Source: Acorus gramineus (taxonomy: Eukaryota; Streptophyta; Magnoliopsida; Acorales; Acoraceae). From it: 64,000 bases of DNA. The notes under the pieces were generated by a model. It had not been told where the DNA came from and did not search any database. It saw nothing but the letters and a program-made list of their open reading frames with translations. Positions 33,114 through 45,500 of the stretch are shown in pieces (position 1 is the first letter of the stretch; each line of letters starts with the position of its first letter). Made by a program: the position numbers and the translations under genes. The stretch is taken from assembly GCA_030737835.1 (NCBI GenBank), contig CM060852.1:23111868-23175867 (forward strand), written 5' to 3'.

Positions 33114-34510
33114 CTCCACCTTCAACAACAACAGCTTCAAGATATGCTTCGCTCAGTGACTGGTAGTGATTCATCTGCTCCCTTTTCTGCTTCTACTGCG
33201 GCGACAGGTAACCTTACCTCCTCATGGATTCTTGATTCTGGGGCTTCCCATCATATGACTTCTCAGGCATCCTTTATTAGTTGTCCTACTCGCGTGTTTC
33301 CCACTCCTGTTATTCGTACGGCAGATGGGACTCCTCTGTCTGTGTCGAGTTCTGGTTCTCTTGCTGATCCTTCTCATCGATTTCAACTTCCTGATGTTTT
33401 TCATGTTCCTGGTCTATCACTAAATTTGCTTTCTGTTGGTCAAATTGCGGATCATGATTGTCTCATTACTTTTGATTCTTCTACTTGTTCTGTACAGGAT
33501 TGTCGTACGGGGAAGCAGATTGGGACAGGCTCTAGACGCGGTGGGCTCTACTACATGGATCACCTTCATATTCCTTCATCTTCTGCAGCTTCTGCTCGCT
33601 TGATTTCTTCTTCTCCTTCCTCCTTTGATGTATGGCACCGCCGTCTTGACCATCTCTCTCCTCCAAGACTTCGTTATCTAATAAGTACCGGTGTTTTAGG
33701 TTCCTTTTCAAAAACTGAGCTTCAACCATGTGTGGGCTGCAAGTTGATAAAACACTTGGCTCTTCCATTTCCTACTAGTAAACACATTTCTGCTTCTCCT
33801 TTTGATCTAGTTCACTCTGATGTTTGGGGTCCCTCCCCTATTCCTTCTAAAGGGGGTAACCGTTATTATGTTATTTTTATTGATGATTTTTCTCGCTTTA
33901 CCTGGATATATTTGATGCATAGTCGTTCTGAGTTGTTACCCATCTATAAATCTTTTGCTACAATGGTTGAAACTCAGTTTTCCAAACGCATCAAGGTGTT
34001 TCGCTCTGATTGTGGGGGGGGAATATTGTTCTCGTGCTTTTCGTGATTTTTTATCCTCCCAAGGCACTCTACCACAGCTTTCCACTCCTTATGCTCATCA
34101 GCAGAACGGGGTTGCTGAGCGCAAACACCGTCATATCCTCGAAACGACCCGGTCCTTACTCCTCTCTGCTTCTGTTCCTGTTCAGTTTTGAGGTGAGGCT
34201 ATTCTTACAAGTGTGTATCTCATCAATCGCACTCCGTCGTCTATCACTGCTGGCATCTCCCCCTTTCACCGTCTTTATCATAGTCCTCCTGATTATTCTC
34301 GTCTTCGTGTTTTTGGATGCACGTGTTTTGTCCTACTTCCTCCTCTTGAGCGTACCAAATTGTCTCATCGTTCCACTATGTGTGTTTTTCTTGGGTATAG
34401 TAATGAGATCAAAGGATATCGATGCTATGATCCCGTGGGAACTATGGTTTTTTTTAGATATTTCTATTTTATTCTGGATCATCTCATCTCCACTCAGATC
34501 TGTATAACTC
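33114..34510 (+). pseudogene. pol: Copia protease-integrase fragment, copy 1
   Basis: The protease active site WILDSGASHHMT is at 33225-33260. The integrase zinc-binding part has WHRRLDHLS and CVGCKL, followed by catalytic core motifs HSDVWGPSP, IDDFSRFTW, RSDCGG and HQQNGVAERKHRH. Breaks: a frameshift in a G run near 34012-34021, and a TGA at 34189-34191. Homology stops near 34500, before the reverse transcriptase. It is non-functional. Confidence 0.9.
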
Positions 34511-34540
34511 TTTTCATAATGAAATCGGTTGATAGCAGTT

Positions 34541-34916
34541 ATCTATCTTCTTTTAAAAAAAACTTGCATTGGAGGGTTGAACCATGCAAGTTGGATGTGA
34601 GTTTTAAACTTGAAATCTGGCCTAAATTAGATATTATAAAAAAATCATAATTTTTTTCTGGTTGAATTTCCGACCAAAACCATTTTACATGTCTTATATT
34701 AATTTGATTAACTGAAATATTATTTATATTATATATTTTAAGATGTTTTGAATCAAATGTTTTATTTGATGTATGTAGAACGTAATTTTTTTATGATAGG
34801 AATAATTTAATTTGCTAGATAATATTTTTTTTTATTACATTATCTTGACCCAAGGGTATATATGAATTTCAAGATGTAAAATTCAAGATGTAACCATACA
34901 TTTATAGAGTTAAGAA
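34541..34916. other. AT-rich spacer, nothing recognised
   Basis: Sequence between the truncated copia element and repeat D copy 2. No coding or repeat signal that I can support. Confidence 0.5.
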
Positions 34917-35215
34917 AAAAGATACACGTAGTCCCATTGCAGCCCCAATTGCAGTCCATCCCGTTTTTCTTTTTTCATAAAATTATACATTTAATCTTTG
35001 AATGTATGCTATTATATGAAATGAAGTATATATTGAGATACATTAGTATGATTTTTTTTATTGTGATAAAATGAAAAAAATGGACTGTAGTATATACTAT
35101 GATAGTGCAGTGTATAATTTAATAGTATAGTATATACTACATTATCATAGAATATGAGGTTGTAAAACGGGCTGTAATGAAAAACGGACTGCATGCATCA
35201 GCAGCACCCGCTAGA
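34917..35215. repeat. Dispersed repeat D, copy 2 (probable MITE)
   Basis: Similar along its length to 27281-27552. It starts AGATACACGTAGTCCC and ends with AAACGGACTGCATGCATCAG. The two ends share GCAGTCC and CCGTTTTTC in inverted orientation. It ends only about 50 bp before the promoter motifs of the snoRNA gene. Confidence 0.7.
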
Positions 35216-35259
35216 GTTAAATATTGTGTATATAGATTGGGTTTGGGTTACATCAAACT

Positions 35260-35425
35260 TGAGCCCATCCCAGTAACAAGGGTTCAAGGCTCTCTGTATA
35301 TGAGACATAAAATGCAGGGTGCATTCGTCATTTTGCACCTCCAATGATCTGATGGATCCGACGGTTGATATCCATCTGAGAAATCTAGGGTTTTTTTGGT
35401 TTTGGTTTTCCTTGCTATAAAAAGG
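35260..35425 (+). promoter_or_regulatory. Promoter of the snoRNA unit: site II, telobox, TATA
   Basis: A site II core (GCCCA at 35263-35267, TGGGC on the other strand), a telobox TAGGGTTT at 35386-35393 and a TATA box TATAAAAA at 35416-35423 lie in that order. Site II plus telobox is the known promoter signature of plant ribosome-biogenesis genes, including independently transcribed snoRNA genes. The TATA box is about 150 bp before the snoRNA, leaving a leader that would be trimmed. Confidence 0.65.
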
Positions 35426-35488
35426 TGATGTTGTTGGTGGCTGTCTCTGGGGCATGAGTTCTCCAATTCTCTCTCTCTTACTCTGTTA

Positions 35489-35491
<3 letters not shown>

Positions 35492-35518
<27 letters not shown>
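35492..35518. repeat. (ATT)n microsatellite in the snoRNA precursor leader
   Basis: ATT trinucleotide run between the TATA box and the snoRNA. Confidence 0.9.
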
Positions 35519-35519
<1 letters not shown>

Positions 35520-35563
35520 TTGTGGGTTTGATTGTTGTTTGATGTTTTGGGTATCCAAGATTT

Positions 35564-35653
35564 GAGGCCAGTGATGAAAGATATATTGAGTTGCAAATGA
35601 TGGAGTTTCATGTGATTCAAATACTATTATCGCTACGTTCTTTCTGAGCCCTC
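35564..35653 (+). ncRNA. C/D-box snoRNA guiding 2'-O-methylation of 5.8S rRNA (A47)
   Basis: Box C GTGATGA is at 35571-35577 and box D CTGA at 35644-35647. The flanks GAGGCC and GCCCTC form a short terminal stem. A possible D' (TTGA, 35586-35589) and C' (ATGATGG, 35598-35604) lie between. The guide TCGCTACGTTCTT at 35630-35642, directly before box D, is complementary over 13 nt to plant 5.8S rRNA AAGAACGUAGCGA. The fifth base upstream of box D (35639) pairs with the A that I count as A47 of 5.8S, a known plant 2'-O-methyl site (I recall the guide being called snoR9, but did not check). The RNA would act with fibrillarin in the nucleolus. About 90 nt is a normal length. Confidence 0.82.
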
Positions 35654-36238
35654 TCTTCATCTTTTTTTCTGTTGTTATTTTTTTGTTTTTTGTGTTTTTG
35701 TTAATTTTTTCTGTTGTTATTGTCTAAAAACTTGTATTTCATGTTTATGCATTATTTCTTTCAATTCCATGTATATGAAATTTTCATGATTACAGTTTTT
35801 GTGAGTTTTTGGCACATATTCCATCACGGTACACCTGTGTTTTTTTTTTTTTTAGATCATATATATCACACCTAATGATTTATGTATTTTAGAAAAGATG
35901 AAGTACACATTTGAATGATATTATTATAAAAATATAAAAAAATTTAACTAGTATGTTTTTATGTTATTTTGTACTGGACAAAATCTTTGTTTGTAGGATC
36001 ATATTTCCTGAGGGGTAAGCGGTAACGAATGAAAATGATTTTAGAATGGATTTTTTTACTAAGCCTAGATTTTGAATAAATGCAAATCTTATTTACTAGC
36101 CAGAGTTATATAACTTGTTACAATGAGTGGAAGGGTTGTAAAAAAGATTGAGTATACTGTGTGTTTTTTTTAGTAGCGATGCCTAAAGGTAAGAGTTTAG
36201 ATCCCATGTCTTATTTGAGTCTTCTTTGGGATTATAAC
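35654..36238. other. Downstream of the snoRNA, no gene seen
   Basis: T-rich sequence follows the snoRNA and could include its precursor 3' end. No further box C/D pair or protein frame is convincing. Confidence 0.45.
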
Positions 36239-36477
36239 ATGTAGGGTGTAGAAGAAAAAAAAAATGCACCTTCTACAATGCTGTTATATGTGGTATTTAT
36301 CCCAATTAATCACACAATAATTAGGGTGATCAAAGCATATGTTTGAATTTATATTTGATCTTTAAATAACAATTTAAAAATATGCATTAATCACTTTCAA
36401 TTATTGTATGATTAATTGGGATCAATGTCATGTATGGTAGCATTGTAGAAGATGTATTTTTTTTTGGCTCCTACATA
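36239..36477. mobile_element. Foldback MITE with about 85-bp inverted repeats
   Basis: The left arm ATGTAGGGTGTAGAAG through CTTCTACAATGCT and CCCAATTAATCACACAATAATT is repeated inverted in the right arm (AATTATTGTATGATTAATTG, GCATTGTAGAAG, CTCCTACAT). Arms leave a short loop near 36360-36395. Non-coding. Confidence 0.8.
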
Positions 36478-36654
36478 GATTTTTGGTTATGGACGGCGAG
36501 TATGGATTGATTTTTTTTATAACTAATATTGGATTTTTTTTTCATTTAAAAAAAAGAGTGAATAAGTATAGATAATGTGAGCTAGTAGGTTATGATTTTA
36601 GGATGCCCACCTAATCCTTTGTTTGTCTCTAATTTTACTAGGATCTGCTTGACT

Positions 36655-36801
36655 TTATGTGTAAGGCCTTCACGTCAAATATTTTATATTACACAGTTAA
36701 AAATATTTTACATCACACATCAAATATTTTACATCAAGTTGATTTTTAACTGTGTGAAGTAAAATATTTAACATGGTAACCTTACATAGAAAGTCAAGCA
36801 T
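36655..36801. mobile_element. Small foldback MITE (TGCTTGACTTT family), copy 1
   Basis: The ends TGCTTGACTTTATGTGTAAG and CTTACATAGAAAGTCAAGCA are inverted repeats. Inner TTACACAGTTAAAAAT and ATTTTTAACTGTGTGAA also pair, giving one long hairpin of about 147 bp. Confidence 0.8.
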
Positions 36802-37324
36802 GTCATAATAAAATTATAGTCAAGCAGAGTATCCGGTCTCATGCATCGGAGGCTTTTGAGAAATTAGATTAGATTTTACCTGGTTCGATTGTGAAAAAAA
36901 ATAATAATTCATGCAACAAAAAGTGGCCCTAAAATTAGAGCATGGGAAATGCAACTTTTTGATTATTATTGTGATTGATCCATTGATATACTATTAATGG
37001 GTAACCATAAACCTAGAAAAAGAACAAAGGTAAAGCCTGACTTTTGAACACCATGTTTGGGTACATACATAACTATGGAATTGGGTGGAGTAGGATGAAA
37101 TAAGGTTAGAAATGTTGTTTGGATGACTAGTATTGGCTGGAATTTGGATGCTGAAATAAGCAAGAATAAAGAGGTATAGCAATACCACCAACCCCCTTGG
37201 AATTCTCTTATTCCATCCTATTATATAAGTGGGGCCCACATATTTTTTTTCCCCACAGTTCACCCCTGTTGTTTAATTTGGACCGGGTTTGAATCTTTTT
37301 GCTTGTTTTTATATACTTGAATCA

Positions 37325-37450
37325 TGCTTGACTTTCATTGTAAGACTACCAATCACATTGAAAAACAGATGGTTGTAAATGCATGTGATTTTAAAAAGAA
37401 AAAAATATATTTCACTTGATGCATTTACAACCACATGATTAGCCAAGCAA
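37325..37450. mobile_element. Small foldback MITE (TGCTTGACTTT family), copy 2
   Basis: Begins TGCTTGACTTTCATTGTAAG like copy 1 and ends AGCCAAGCA. Inside, TGGTTGTAAATGCAT (37370-37384) and ATGCATTTACAACCA (37419-37433) are a perfect 15-bp inverted repeat. It lies immediately upstream of the zinc-finger pseudogene. Confidence 0.65.
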
Positions 37451-37501
37451 GATACAAGTATGAATAAAACAAGTAGAAGACCATTATCGTCTCCATTAAA
37501 G

Positions 37502-40350
37502 ATGAAGAGGATCGAAGAGACCCACTGTGATGGCCCGTGTCCCAAACCCTCGACACGTGCCTCAAAACTCACCATTCTTTTATATATATATATATATATA
37601 TAAAAACATCGAAATAACCACTCTATATGGATAACATATAATCATCAAGAAATATATAATCACATATATAAACTCACCCAGAAAAGTTTAAGCAGTCAAC
37701 ATAGCATCTAACACACCTCATATACAGTCATCCATATATGTAGAGCATTTTAACATAGGCATGGTTCACTAGACCAGCCTCTACAAAAAATAATCATATA
37801 CAGATCCAAAACATCAACAATATCCATATCTATATATATATACCTATCACCAACTGGACGTGGCCCCCAAAAGAAGACAAAGTCAACGCCTAGGAACCCC
37901 CGCCTCTACTCTGCAAAAAATAGGAAAATAGAATAGAATGAGCGAAAGATGCTCAGTAAGTAACCCAGACATTCCACGCATAAGGAAAATAAGGATGACA
38001 TCAAAGTCAAGCTTCATCAACATCAGGTCAATGCATAATAACAATTAAAAGTACTGTATGATCATTAGTGGAGAACAATAACATCGCTGATATATAAAAA
38101 TAGGAATGAATAGCTCAAATGAACACATCACAACTGATAAGACCAATAAATATCATCAAGAAGCAACACCACTAGACTGAAGGCACATACTCTGAAATCA
38201 CCCATCAAGCAAAGAAAGTCAATTAACTCATTGATGGCACTTTGAGATGTCACAATTCTACAAGAATGATAAGGGAATCACAACTCTGGCCCCTGAATGA
38301 CCGAAGCGCAGGATAGACCATCTACATGACCACCCCATCTCGGCCCCTATGTTTGAGATGTCCACATCTATACCTCTCGCATGTGACCCTCGGAATATTC
38401 ACCACGGAATCACTACCTGGCCCTTGAAATGTCCAGGCACGGCAGGGTATTCTCAAATCCCCCTTGTTGGACCGTACGTACTCATGTGCGCTGGGGAGGT
38501 AATCCTCAACCCTCACTGTAAGGTCTATGGTCATCCAACTCCAAGAATACAAATTCAAGAGGTAATATACAAAGCAATGAAACACACACAATATAAGGCT
38601 TCATGGTCGGACAGCACAACCATGCTGATCATAGATCAATGGCAAGACACTGGAATGGATACATCATGATCAAAGGAAGGCTCACAAATCAACTATAGAT
38701 TTAGAACTCTCAAAAACTGTCTAGAACAAGGATAAATGACAACGATTAGATAATGATGATGAATCACGAAGCAAACCTTAATAATCACACTTCAAAGACT
38801 AATCTGAACTGGGATAACATAAACCACACTCTCGAATGATAATTGAATTATAGTGGATAAATATGAAGCAAGCCTCAATGAGAAACAATTCTAATTAATA
38901 AAGATGACATGAATAATTCTGCGTCTCAACAATATAGTATAGTAACCGACAATAGTTAGTTTTACGAACAAATAGGGATAAAAACAGTTTTGAATATCAA
39001 ACAATATCAGAGATGATAAAAACAACAATGAAGCGCGGAATTGGAAATAGCAAACACAAATATTGGGTCACTTACAACAATACTACGTGGAATGGAATGT
39101 AGGACAAACAAATATTGATCGGGTTACTTACCTCGCAATTCACCACCTCAACTGGACTCACCCTATTCCAACTCTTAAAACAGGCAGAGAGGAAATCCAC
39201 TGATAAAAATATAATCTCAATCAGATACTAACATATAATCCTAATAATCAAGAAATTCTCATTTTCCCCCGAATCAAATCCGATGTCCTAAATACAAGCC
39301 CTAAGTTAACACAATAAAAATAACTCTCCAATTCTTATTTACCCAGCCCCAAAAATAAATTCATATTTCAGTCCCACATCACAATTTTTAATTTAGAACT
39401 AAAATAGAACAACCCTAGATGAAGAATAACGATGAAAAGAACAAGAATCCTTACCCAGTATGACACGAAAAATATTCCATGAAGCTTTTCCTAATTTTTC
39501 CCCTTTTATTTTCCCTTGGAATAGAGTCTCGGGTGACTCTTCCTCTCTCACATATCACCCACGCCACCTCCACCGACTAACCACTTATTTAAAACTTTAG
39601 ATTCCGTCAAATGACGAAAATGCCCTCCTTTAGAATTCTGCGCAGCCTCAACTCTAACCGCCATAACTTCTCGTAGGAAAGTCCACTTCAAATGATTCAA
39701 CTTCTGTTGGAAAGGTAACGAAAATATCTACAACTTCTATGTCTAGACCAAGATCAAAAGAAGCCTCCAACTATATTAAAAATAATGACAAACAGAAGAC
39801 CTTGCAATTTCTTCTTCTATGGGCATAAATGGTAAAATAGCCATAACTTTTCTAATATAGCTCCAAATGACACCAAACTAATTTTATATGAGAGATAACT
39901 CAAAAATGAAGACTTCATATGTTTAGCGCAAAACCCAATTATGCCTCGAAGGTGCTTTCTGAAAATGTAACCAAATGCAAGGCTTCAATAATAATAAGGA
40001 CAAAAAGCTTAATAACATAAACTTATCATATTTTACAATTTAAACACGTAAATATTAGCATAATTCGGCATAAGAGGGTCCGGGCTATTACACCCACGGT
40101 GGGCACTATGCGAGCCACAAGAAACTAAGTTCCGCGCCATCTAACCACAGGAAATCGGTCGTTTTCGCCATCGTTGTGGAGGATGACAAGTCTCTCTCTG
40201 TCAGGAGCTGGCGCTGCCACCGTCGCTATGTCTTCGAGGGTCCACAAGTGCTCTGTATGCGGCTTAGAGTTCTCCTCAGTCCATTCCATCGGTAGCCACA
40301 TGAGGCGGTTGAGGGATGTGGAGAGGTGGAAGGCAAGATCATGGTGTTGA
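37502..40350 (+). pseudogene. C2H2 zinc-finger (ZAT-like) gene remnant split by a solo LTR
   Basis: With the inserted LTR and one duplication copy set aside, the flanks read across the junction into GGHYASHKKLSSA, the second half of a plant QALGGHRASHKK-type finger (40098-40130). About 110 bp later, in a different frame, KCSVCGLEFSSVHSIGSHMRRLR (from about 40243) is a second C2H2 finger in which the QALGGH signature has decayed to HSIGSH; a TGA follows at 40348-40350. The MRRxR ending and two-finger layout resemble stress-related ZAT repressors (ZAT11/12 type). The first half of finger 1 is missing, the fingers are frameshifted and there is no EAR motif, so it is dead. Confidence 0.7.
37526..40092. 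mobile_element. Solo LTR (2.57 kb) with a perfect 5-bp target duplication
   Basis: It begins TGTGATGGCCCG and ends CGGGCTATTACA, which are imperfect inverted repeats with TG...CA ends. It is flanked by CCCAC at 37521-37525 and 40093-40097. It has no gag/pol coding between these ends, so the most economical reading is a solo LTR left by LTR-LTR recombination. The TGTRATRGCCCG-type ends and length suit a large Ty3/gypsy LTR, but the family and orientation are inferred. It contains a (TA)n run at about 37580-37602. Confidence 0.82.
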
Positions 40351-40430
40351 GTGTTTCAGCTTTTAGTTTGTATTGGATGACACATGGCCGGTTGAGGGAG
40401 GAGGTGGAGTGAAATCTTTTTTTTTTTTTA

Positions 40431-41313
40431 AGGTCATCTCTAGTCCTTAGTCAAATGTATATTTAAATTTCACTTAAAATTTGAATAAAAACTTGATTTG
40501 ATATGATATATCTCCAATCATCATTTTGTTTTTATTCAAATCTTTTAAAAAATTCACTTCTTCTAATTATTTCCTATAAATATTTTCTGTTATAAAATAA
40601 AAGGAAAACACATAAAAGAAATAAATGGACACACAAGAGAGATGTAAGAAAATGAAGTTCTTCATAACTTCTCTTCTATTCTCATTCTTCTGTCTTCTCT
40701 TTCATTATCTTCTTCAAGTTACACCAATCCTCCTATATATAGCCCCACAAACATAAGTATGAAAAATCTCAAAAGATACCTCAAAGCATGCATCCCCATG
40801 AATTACATATTAATATTAGATGAGATGTCTATTATAATGGGTGGTTATCCACTAATACATGCATATATATATATTTACAACATTTTCAAAGTTTTTTCTC
40901 CAAACTATTCAATTTTTCTTCCTTTCCAAATATTTAAATTTAACAATTACTATCATCCAATTTTTTGAAAATAATAATAATATTTTTTTATTGGAGTAAA
41001 AATAAAAGTTACAAAATAAAGATGAAGACTTAAGAAAGAAGACCATTTTTTTTTTTGGGGTTTCACTAGATGATGAAAATTTTGGGGGATAGGAAGACAT
41101 CTAATATAATTCAACAAAAGGTGGAGTTGAAAGAAAAGAAAATGTCACATTAGAAGAAAATGTAGAGATAAAGGAAAAAAAAAAGAGTTGTTAAAAATTT
41201 AGGTAAAGATTTGAGTCTCCCTTGATTTATCCAATGGTTGGAAAGGGTTTTGGGTGACCTTTAATCAAATTTAAATTTGAATAAATATTTGGGTATAGGA
41301 TTAGAGATGCTCA
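40431..41313. mobile_element. MITE of the CATCTCTAATC family, copy 2 (long form)
   Basis: The left end GGTCATCTCTAGTCCTTAG and the right end (minus strand GAGCATCTCTAATCCTATACC) are inverted repeats that continue into a shared CAAATTTAAATTTGA-like tract. The same family as 24631-24942, but with about 570 bp of extra AT-rich DNA inside. No coding region. Confidence 0.65.
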
Positions 41314-42599
41314 CTTTTTATAGTTTGGGTTAAAAATGTCATTTTACAAATGATAACACTTATTCACACTTTATTTTATCTTTTATTCATAATTTATCTA
41401 AACAATAAAAATTTATTGTTACATTTTTTAATAAAAATAATAAAAATACACAACCAAACAAAAAAATCACTTATTTCTTATAAATCCCAAAATAACTTTA
41501 TACTTCCATCCAAACAACACAAAGGCTTTACCCAAAAGTGGTGTCTATGAGATAGCATTCGACTCTGTTTTTTTTTTTAAAATAAATTTTTTGGATGTGG
41601 CAGCGTAAAACTTAAAACATGTGGTGTACTTTTTAATTCTCCATTAAAATTTTAAGTTTAGGGAGTATGGGAGAACTCCCCATTTGTTATTTTGGTGGAT
41701 TTTAGTTCTCTCCATTTACTTCATTGGGTCATGATCTTGAAGCATCTCCTTGGGACATAGAAGGTCCTAGTTCATGGGTCTCTCTGCCTCTGTTACTATG
41801 AGGCATTCACCATTGATGTTCTTGATGTCACCATTGAAGCTGTCTGAGCTTTCTTTCCTGGTATGACAACATTACGAACATGACATTGAAATTTCTAAGA
41901 CAAAAGAAATTTTCATTCGTTTAGAAGAATAAAGGTCACATGCTACCAAAAAAGAGAAAAAGATGATAAAGACAACAACAAAGGTTATCTTTTATTTGGC
42001 ATTGAATTTTGTAAGATTTGGTGAACTCAACAAAATTGGAAATAAGAGAAAAGTTGATTAAACAAAATCGATTAAACAAAATTGAATAAGAAAGATATAC
42101 ACTATACTTGTATGCACAGCTTAGAGCATCTGCGATGGGGTTTTTCTTGGTCTACTTCACCAATTCAGGCCAGTGAGGGGAAAAAAACCCCTCCAACGGG
42201 CTTCTTGCCCCTCGCCAATTCATGCGGGGGAGAAGGGACACTCACCAAATGGGGGAAGCCCCTCGGAGCTCCCAAATATGAAAGTTACATTAAAAAAAAA
42301 TTCATATGGTGGGTCTCACAAGAAATTAAAAAATTATGAAAAGTTGCAATGGATGTATATCTCAACGGATATATCTCAACTGATCTTTTTTTACCTATTT
42401 AACCCAATACTTGTTCATACAATTTTTTCATTTTCAATCTACAAGTTTTGTTGTTTCAAAATTAAGGTTTTTTTTTATCTAACTTTTACATTTGATCTGA
42501 ATTTCTCATTGTTATCATTTTATTTTTTCAAGTATTAGTTTTATTAATTTATTTTCATTGTTTTTTGCGCAGATGGATACTCGTGGTAATGCATTTTAC
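41314..42599. other. Spacer with unresolved fragments
   Basis: 41690-41880 is less AT-rich and contains a small exon-like frame ending at a GTATGA donor-like site (near 41862), but I cannot identify it. 42121-42300 starts with AGAGCATCTGCGATGGGG and has GC-rich blocks like a MITE end or body. The hAT transposon is inserted at the right edge. Confidence 0.4.
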
Positions 42600-45500
42600 C
42601 ATAGTTTTAAATAGCGATCAATATATCGTTTTCACCGACGAAAACGCTAATTCGCGGGGATTCGTGAAGGATTATCGAAATCACGCTGACGCCAGCATGA
42701 TGTCAGCGCATATATCGTCGATATATCGACTAGTCGGGTCGGGTGGCCAGTCCGACTCGACTGCGTATTTTTATTTTTTTTTTAAATTGGCTATGAAGTC
42801 GTTGGGGCCCCAACGCCTATATTTTTTTGTCATTCTTTCCCCAATCCTATAAATACTCTCTCAAACCCCCCCATCAATATTTTTTTTTTTTTTATCCTTC
42901 TTTTCCCAATCCTATAAATACTCTCCCAAACCCCCATTCTCACAACAACAACTCAATACACTTCTTCTCTACCATTCAATCACTCTCAATCTCTCATACA
43001 ATCTCTAGTTCTCTACTATCTCTTTTAGTAAACAATTTTTCCCAAGATCCCTTAATCCCAAAAGAAACCAAAAATCCAAAAAAAAAAAAAATCCAAAAAT
43101 CCATAAAAAATCCAAAAAATTCCTATCTTGGTGGAGATATTGGTGGACTACTTGGAGGACTTTGGTGGAGTTCTTGGAGGCTTTTGGTGGAGACTTTGAA
43201 GGCTTTTGGAGGAAAACTACTCCTCTTTCAATTTTTTTCCTATTTTTAGAGGTATTTATTCTTTGCACTTAGTAGAGGTTTTTTAGAAAGTAGTTAAAGT
43301 AGCATCATCCACTTAATTAAATAATTAATATTTAATTTTTTGAAACCTAAAAAATCTTTTTTTTTTTAAATGTCTTCTTCTGGAGCTAGTTCATTTAATC
43401 TAAGACCGGCTAATACCCTGCATGGAAATATGGTGAATATAAAAGTGCTACTGAAAAACATATAGTCAAATGTTTACTTTGCTCACATCTATGTAGTGGT
43501 GGCATAACCAGACTCAAAGAACACATATTGCATTCACCAGGAGCTAATGCTAAACCTTGCCCTAGAACAACACCAGAAATTAGAAAAGAAATAGAAGAAT
43601 TCATGAATAAAAAATCTGAGAGTAAATGTAGAAGAGGTTCATTTTATTCTGAAGATTTTGCTAGAGACATAGGAGATCAACCACATGTAGGTGATGATGA
43701 TGTAATAGAAATTGGTGGTCCTAGTTCAAGGCCTCCTCCATCCAAACAAAGAAGGAAAAACACTAGAGGTCCTATGGATTTATTTTGTAGAGGTAATGTT
43801 GAAGATGTAGTTGATCAAAGATTAAGAGGAGGCCCTGGACAACAAACAACTTTAGAAAATAGATTAAAAAAAGAAGAAAGGAAAAATGCAATTCAAAAGA
43901 TAGCTAGATGGGCAATCACTGCAGGTGTATCTTTTCATGCATTAACTTCACGTTCTTTTCATGTTGCATTAGAAGCAATAGGTAGATTTGGGTCTGGTTT
44001 AGCCCCACCATCAATGCATGAGATAAGTGAAACATGTTTGCAAGAAGAGGTAAGAGAAACTCATAAGATTTTAGAGATACATAAAGGACATTGGAAAACT
44101 TATGGTTGTACATTAATGTGTGATGGATGGACTGACAGAAGACAAAGATCATTAATTAACTTTTTAGCTAATTCTCCAAAAGGAACCATGTTTTTGAAAT
44201 CCATTGATGCATCTGCACATTCACACACTGCAATATTTGTTTAAAGAAATAAATGATGTTATTGAAAATATTATTAAAAGAAAATGTTGTTCAAATTGTA
44301 ACTGATAACGCTGCTAATTATAAAGCTGCATGTGAATTAGTGATAGAGAGGCACCCCACAATATTTTGGACACCATGTGCTGCACATTGTATTGATTTAA
44401 TTTTGGAAGACATTGGAAAGATGCATATTAGAACTATTAGTTTAGCTAGAAGAATCACTGTTTTCATTTATACACACACAATTATTGCACTGCATGAGAT
44501 TGTTTTGCAATGGAGATATTGTTAGGCCAGGACCCACTAGATTTGCCACATCATTCTTAACTTTGCAATCACTTTGGGAACATAAGAATGCACTTAGGAC
44601 ACTCATGGTAGCAGATGAATGGACCAAGAGCAAGTGGTGTAACCTTAGAACCGGAAAACAAACAGAAAGAACTATTCTTTCTGTTCAATTCTGGAAAGGT
44701 GTACAACGAGCCCTTCACGCTGGAATTCCTCTGGTCCATGTCTTGAGATTAGTTGATGGAGATGAAAGCCCTCTATGGGCTACTTATACAATGCAATGGA
44801 TAAGGCCAAAGAAAAAATTAAGGAAAACTATCAGTACAGACCACTGCAATATGGCTCTGTTATTGAGGTAATAGAAGGAAGATGGAGTCGTCAGATGTCG
44901 TCTGACCTTTACCATGCAGGATTTGTCCTTAACCCCGGAGTATGGTTTAAGACCGCGGACCGGGACGCGGCAGTCCAAACACATATGCTTCGTTGTGTGC
45001 AGGCAATGGCGAAGATGGAGCCAGATCCGGAGGTGCAAGACAGACTGCAAAAACAACTGGATTATTATTTACAGGAAAGTGAACCGTTCAGTTGGGGAAC
45101 CATCGTGAGAGCAAGGGACAACACAATCCCAGTCAATTGGTGGGATAAATACGGGGGCGAGGTACCAGAGTTGAGGAAGGTCGCCATCAAAATTCTTGGA
45201 CTCACTTGTTCATCTTCCGGTTGTGAGAGAATTTTGGAGCGCATTTGAAAATGTGAGTTGTCCTTACAAATTTATGAAGTACGATTTTTAAAATTTATCT
45301 ACTTTATAATATCTCACTTTAATTTTCTTGCTTTTAACAGTTACACACCAAGAAGAGGAATCGGTTGAAGCAAAAGAAGTTGAATGATTTGGTGTTCGTG
45401 CAATACAATAAAAAAATTGCATGAGCGTTTCCTAAATCTTCAACGTAACCCAGCACATGAAGATCCAATCAATTTGGATTCATTGGAAGACGACAACGAG

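Larger units (their letters stand above)
31086..34540 (+). mobile_element. Ty1-copia retrotransposon, copy 1, 3'-truncated
   Basis: It has a 5' LTR, primer-binding site, long GC-rich leader, Gag, protease and integrase in Ty1-copia order. Sequence similarity to the 52104-56948 copy ends near 34500, inside the integrase/RT linker. There is no reverse transcriptase, RNase H or 3' LTR. The reading frame is broken by two in-frame stops and one frameshift. It shares LTR and leader with the second copy, so both belong to one family. It retains the Gag capsid region that copy 2 lacks. Confidence 0.92.

Noticed and set aside
41690-41880. Second snoRNA or an exon near 41.8 kb
   Set aside because: A CTGA and GATG motifs occur, but no box C and stem arrangement or known guide was found. 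The exon-like frame is not identifiable.
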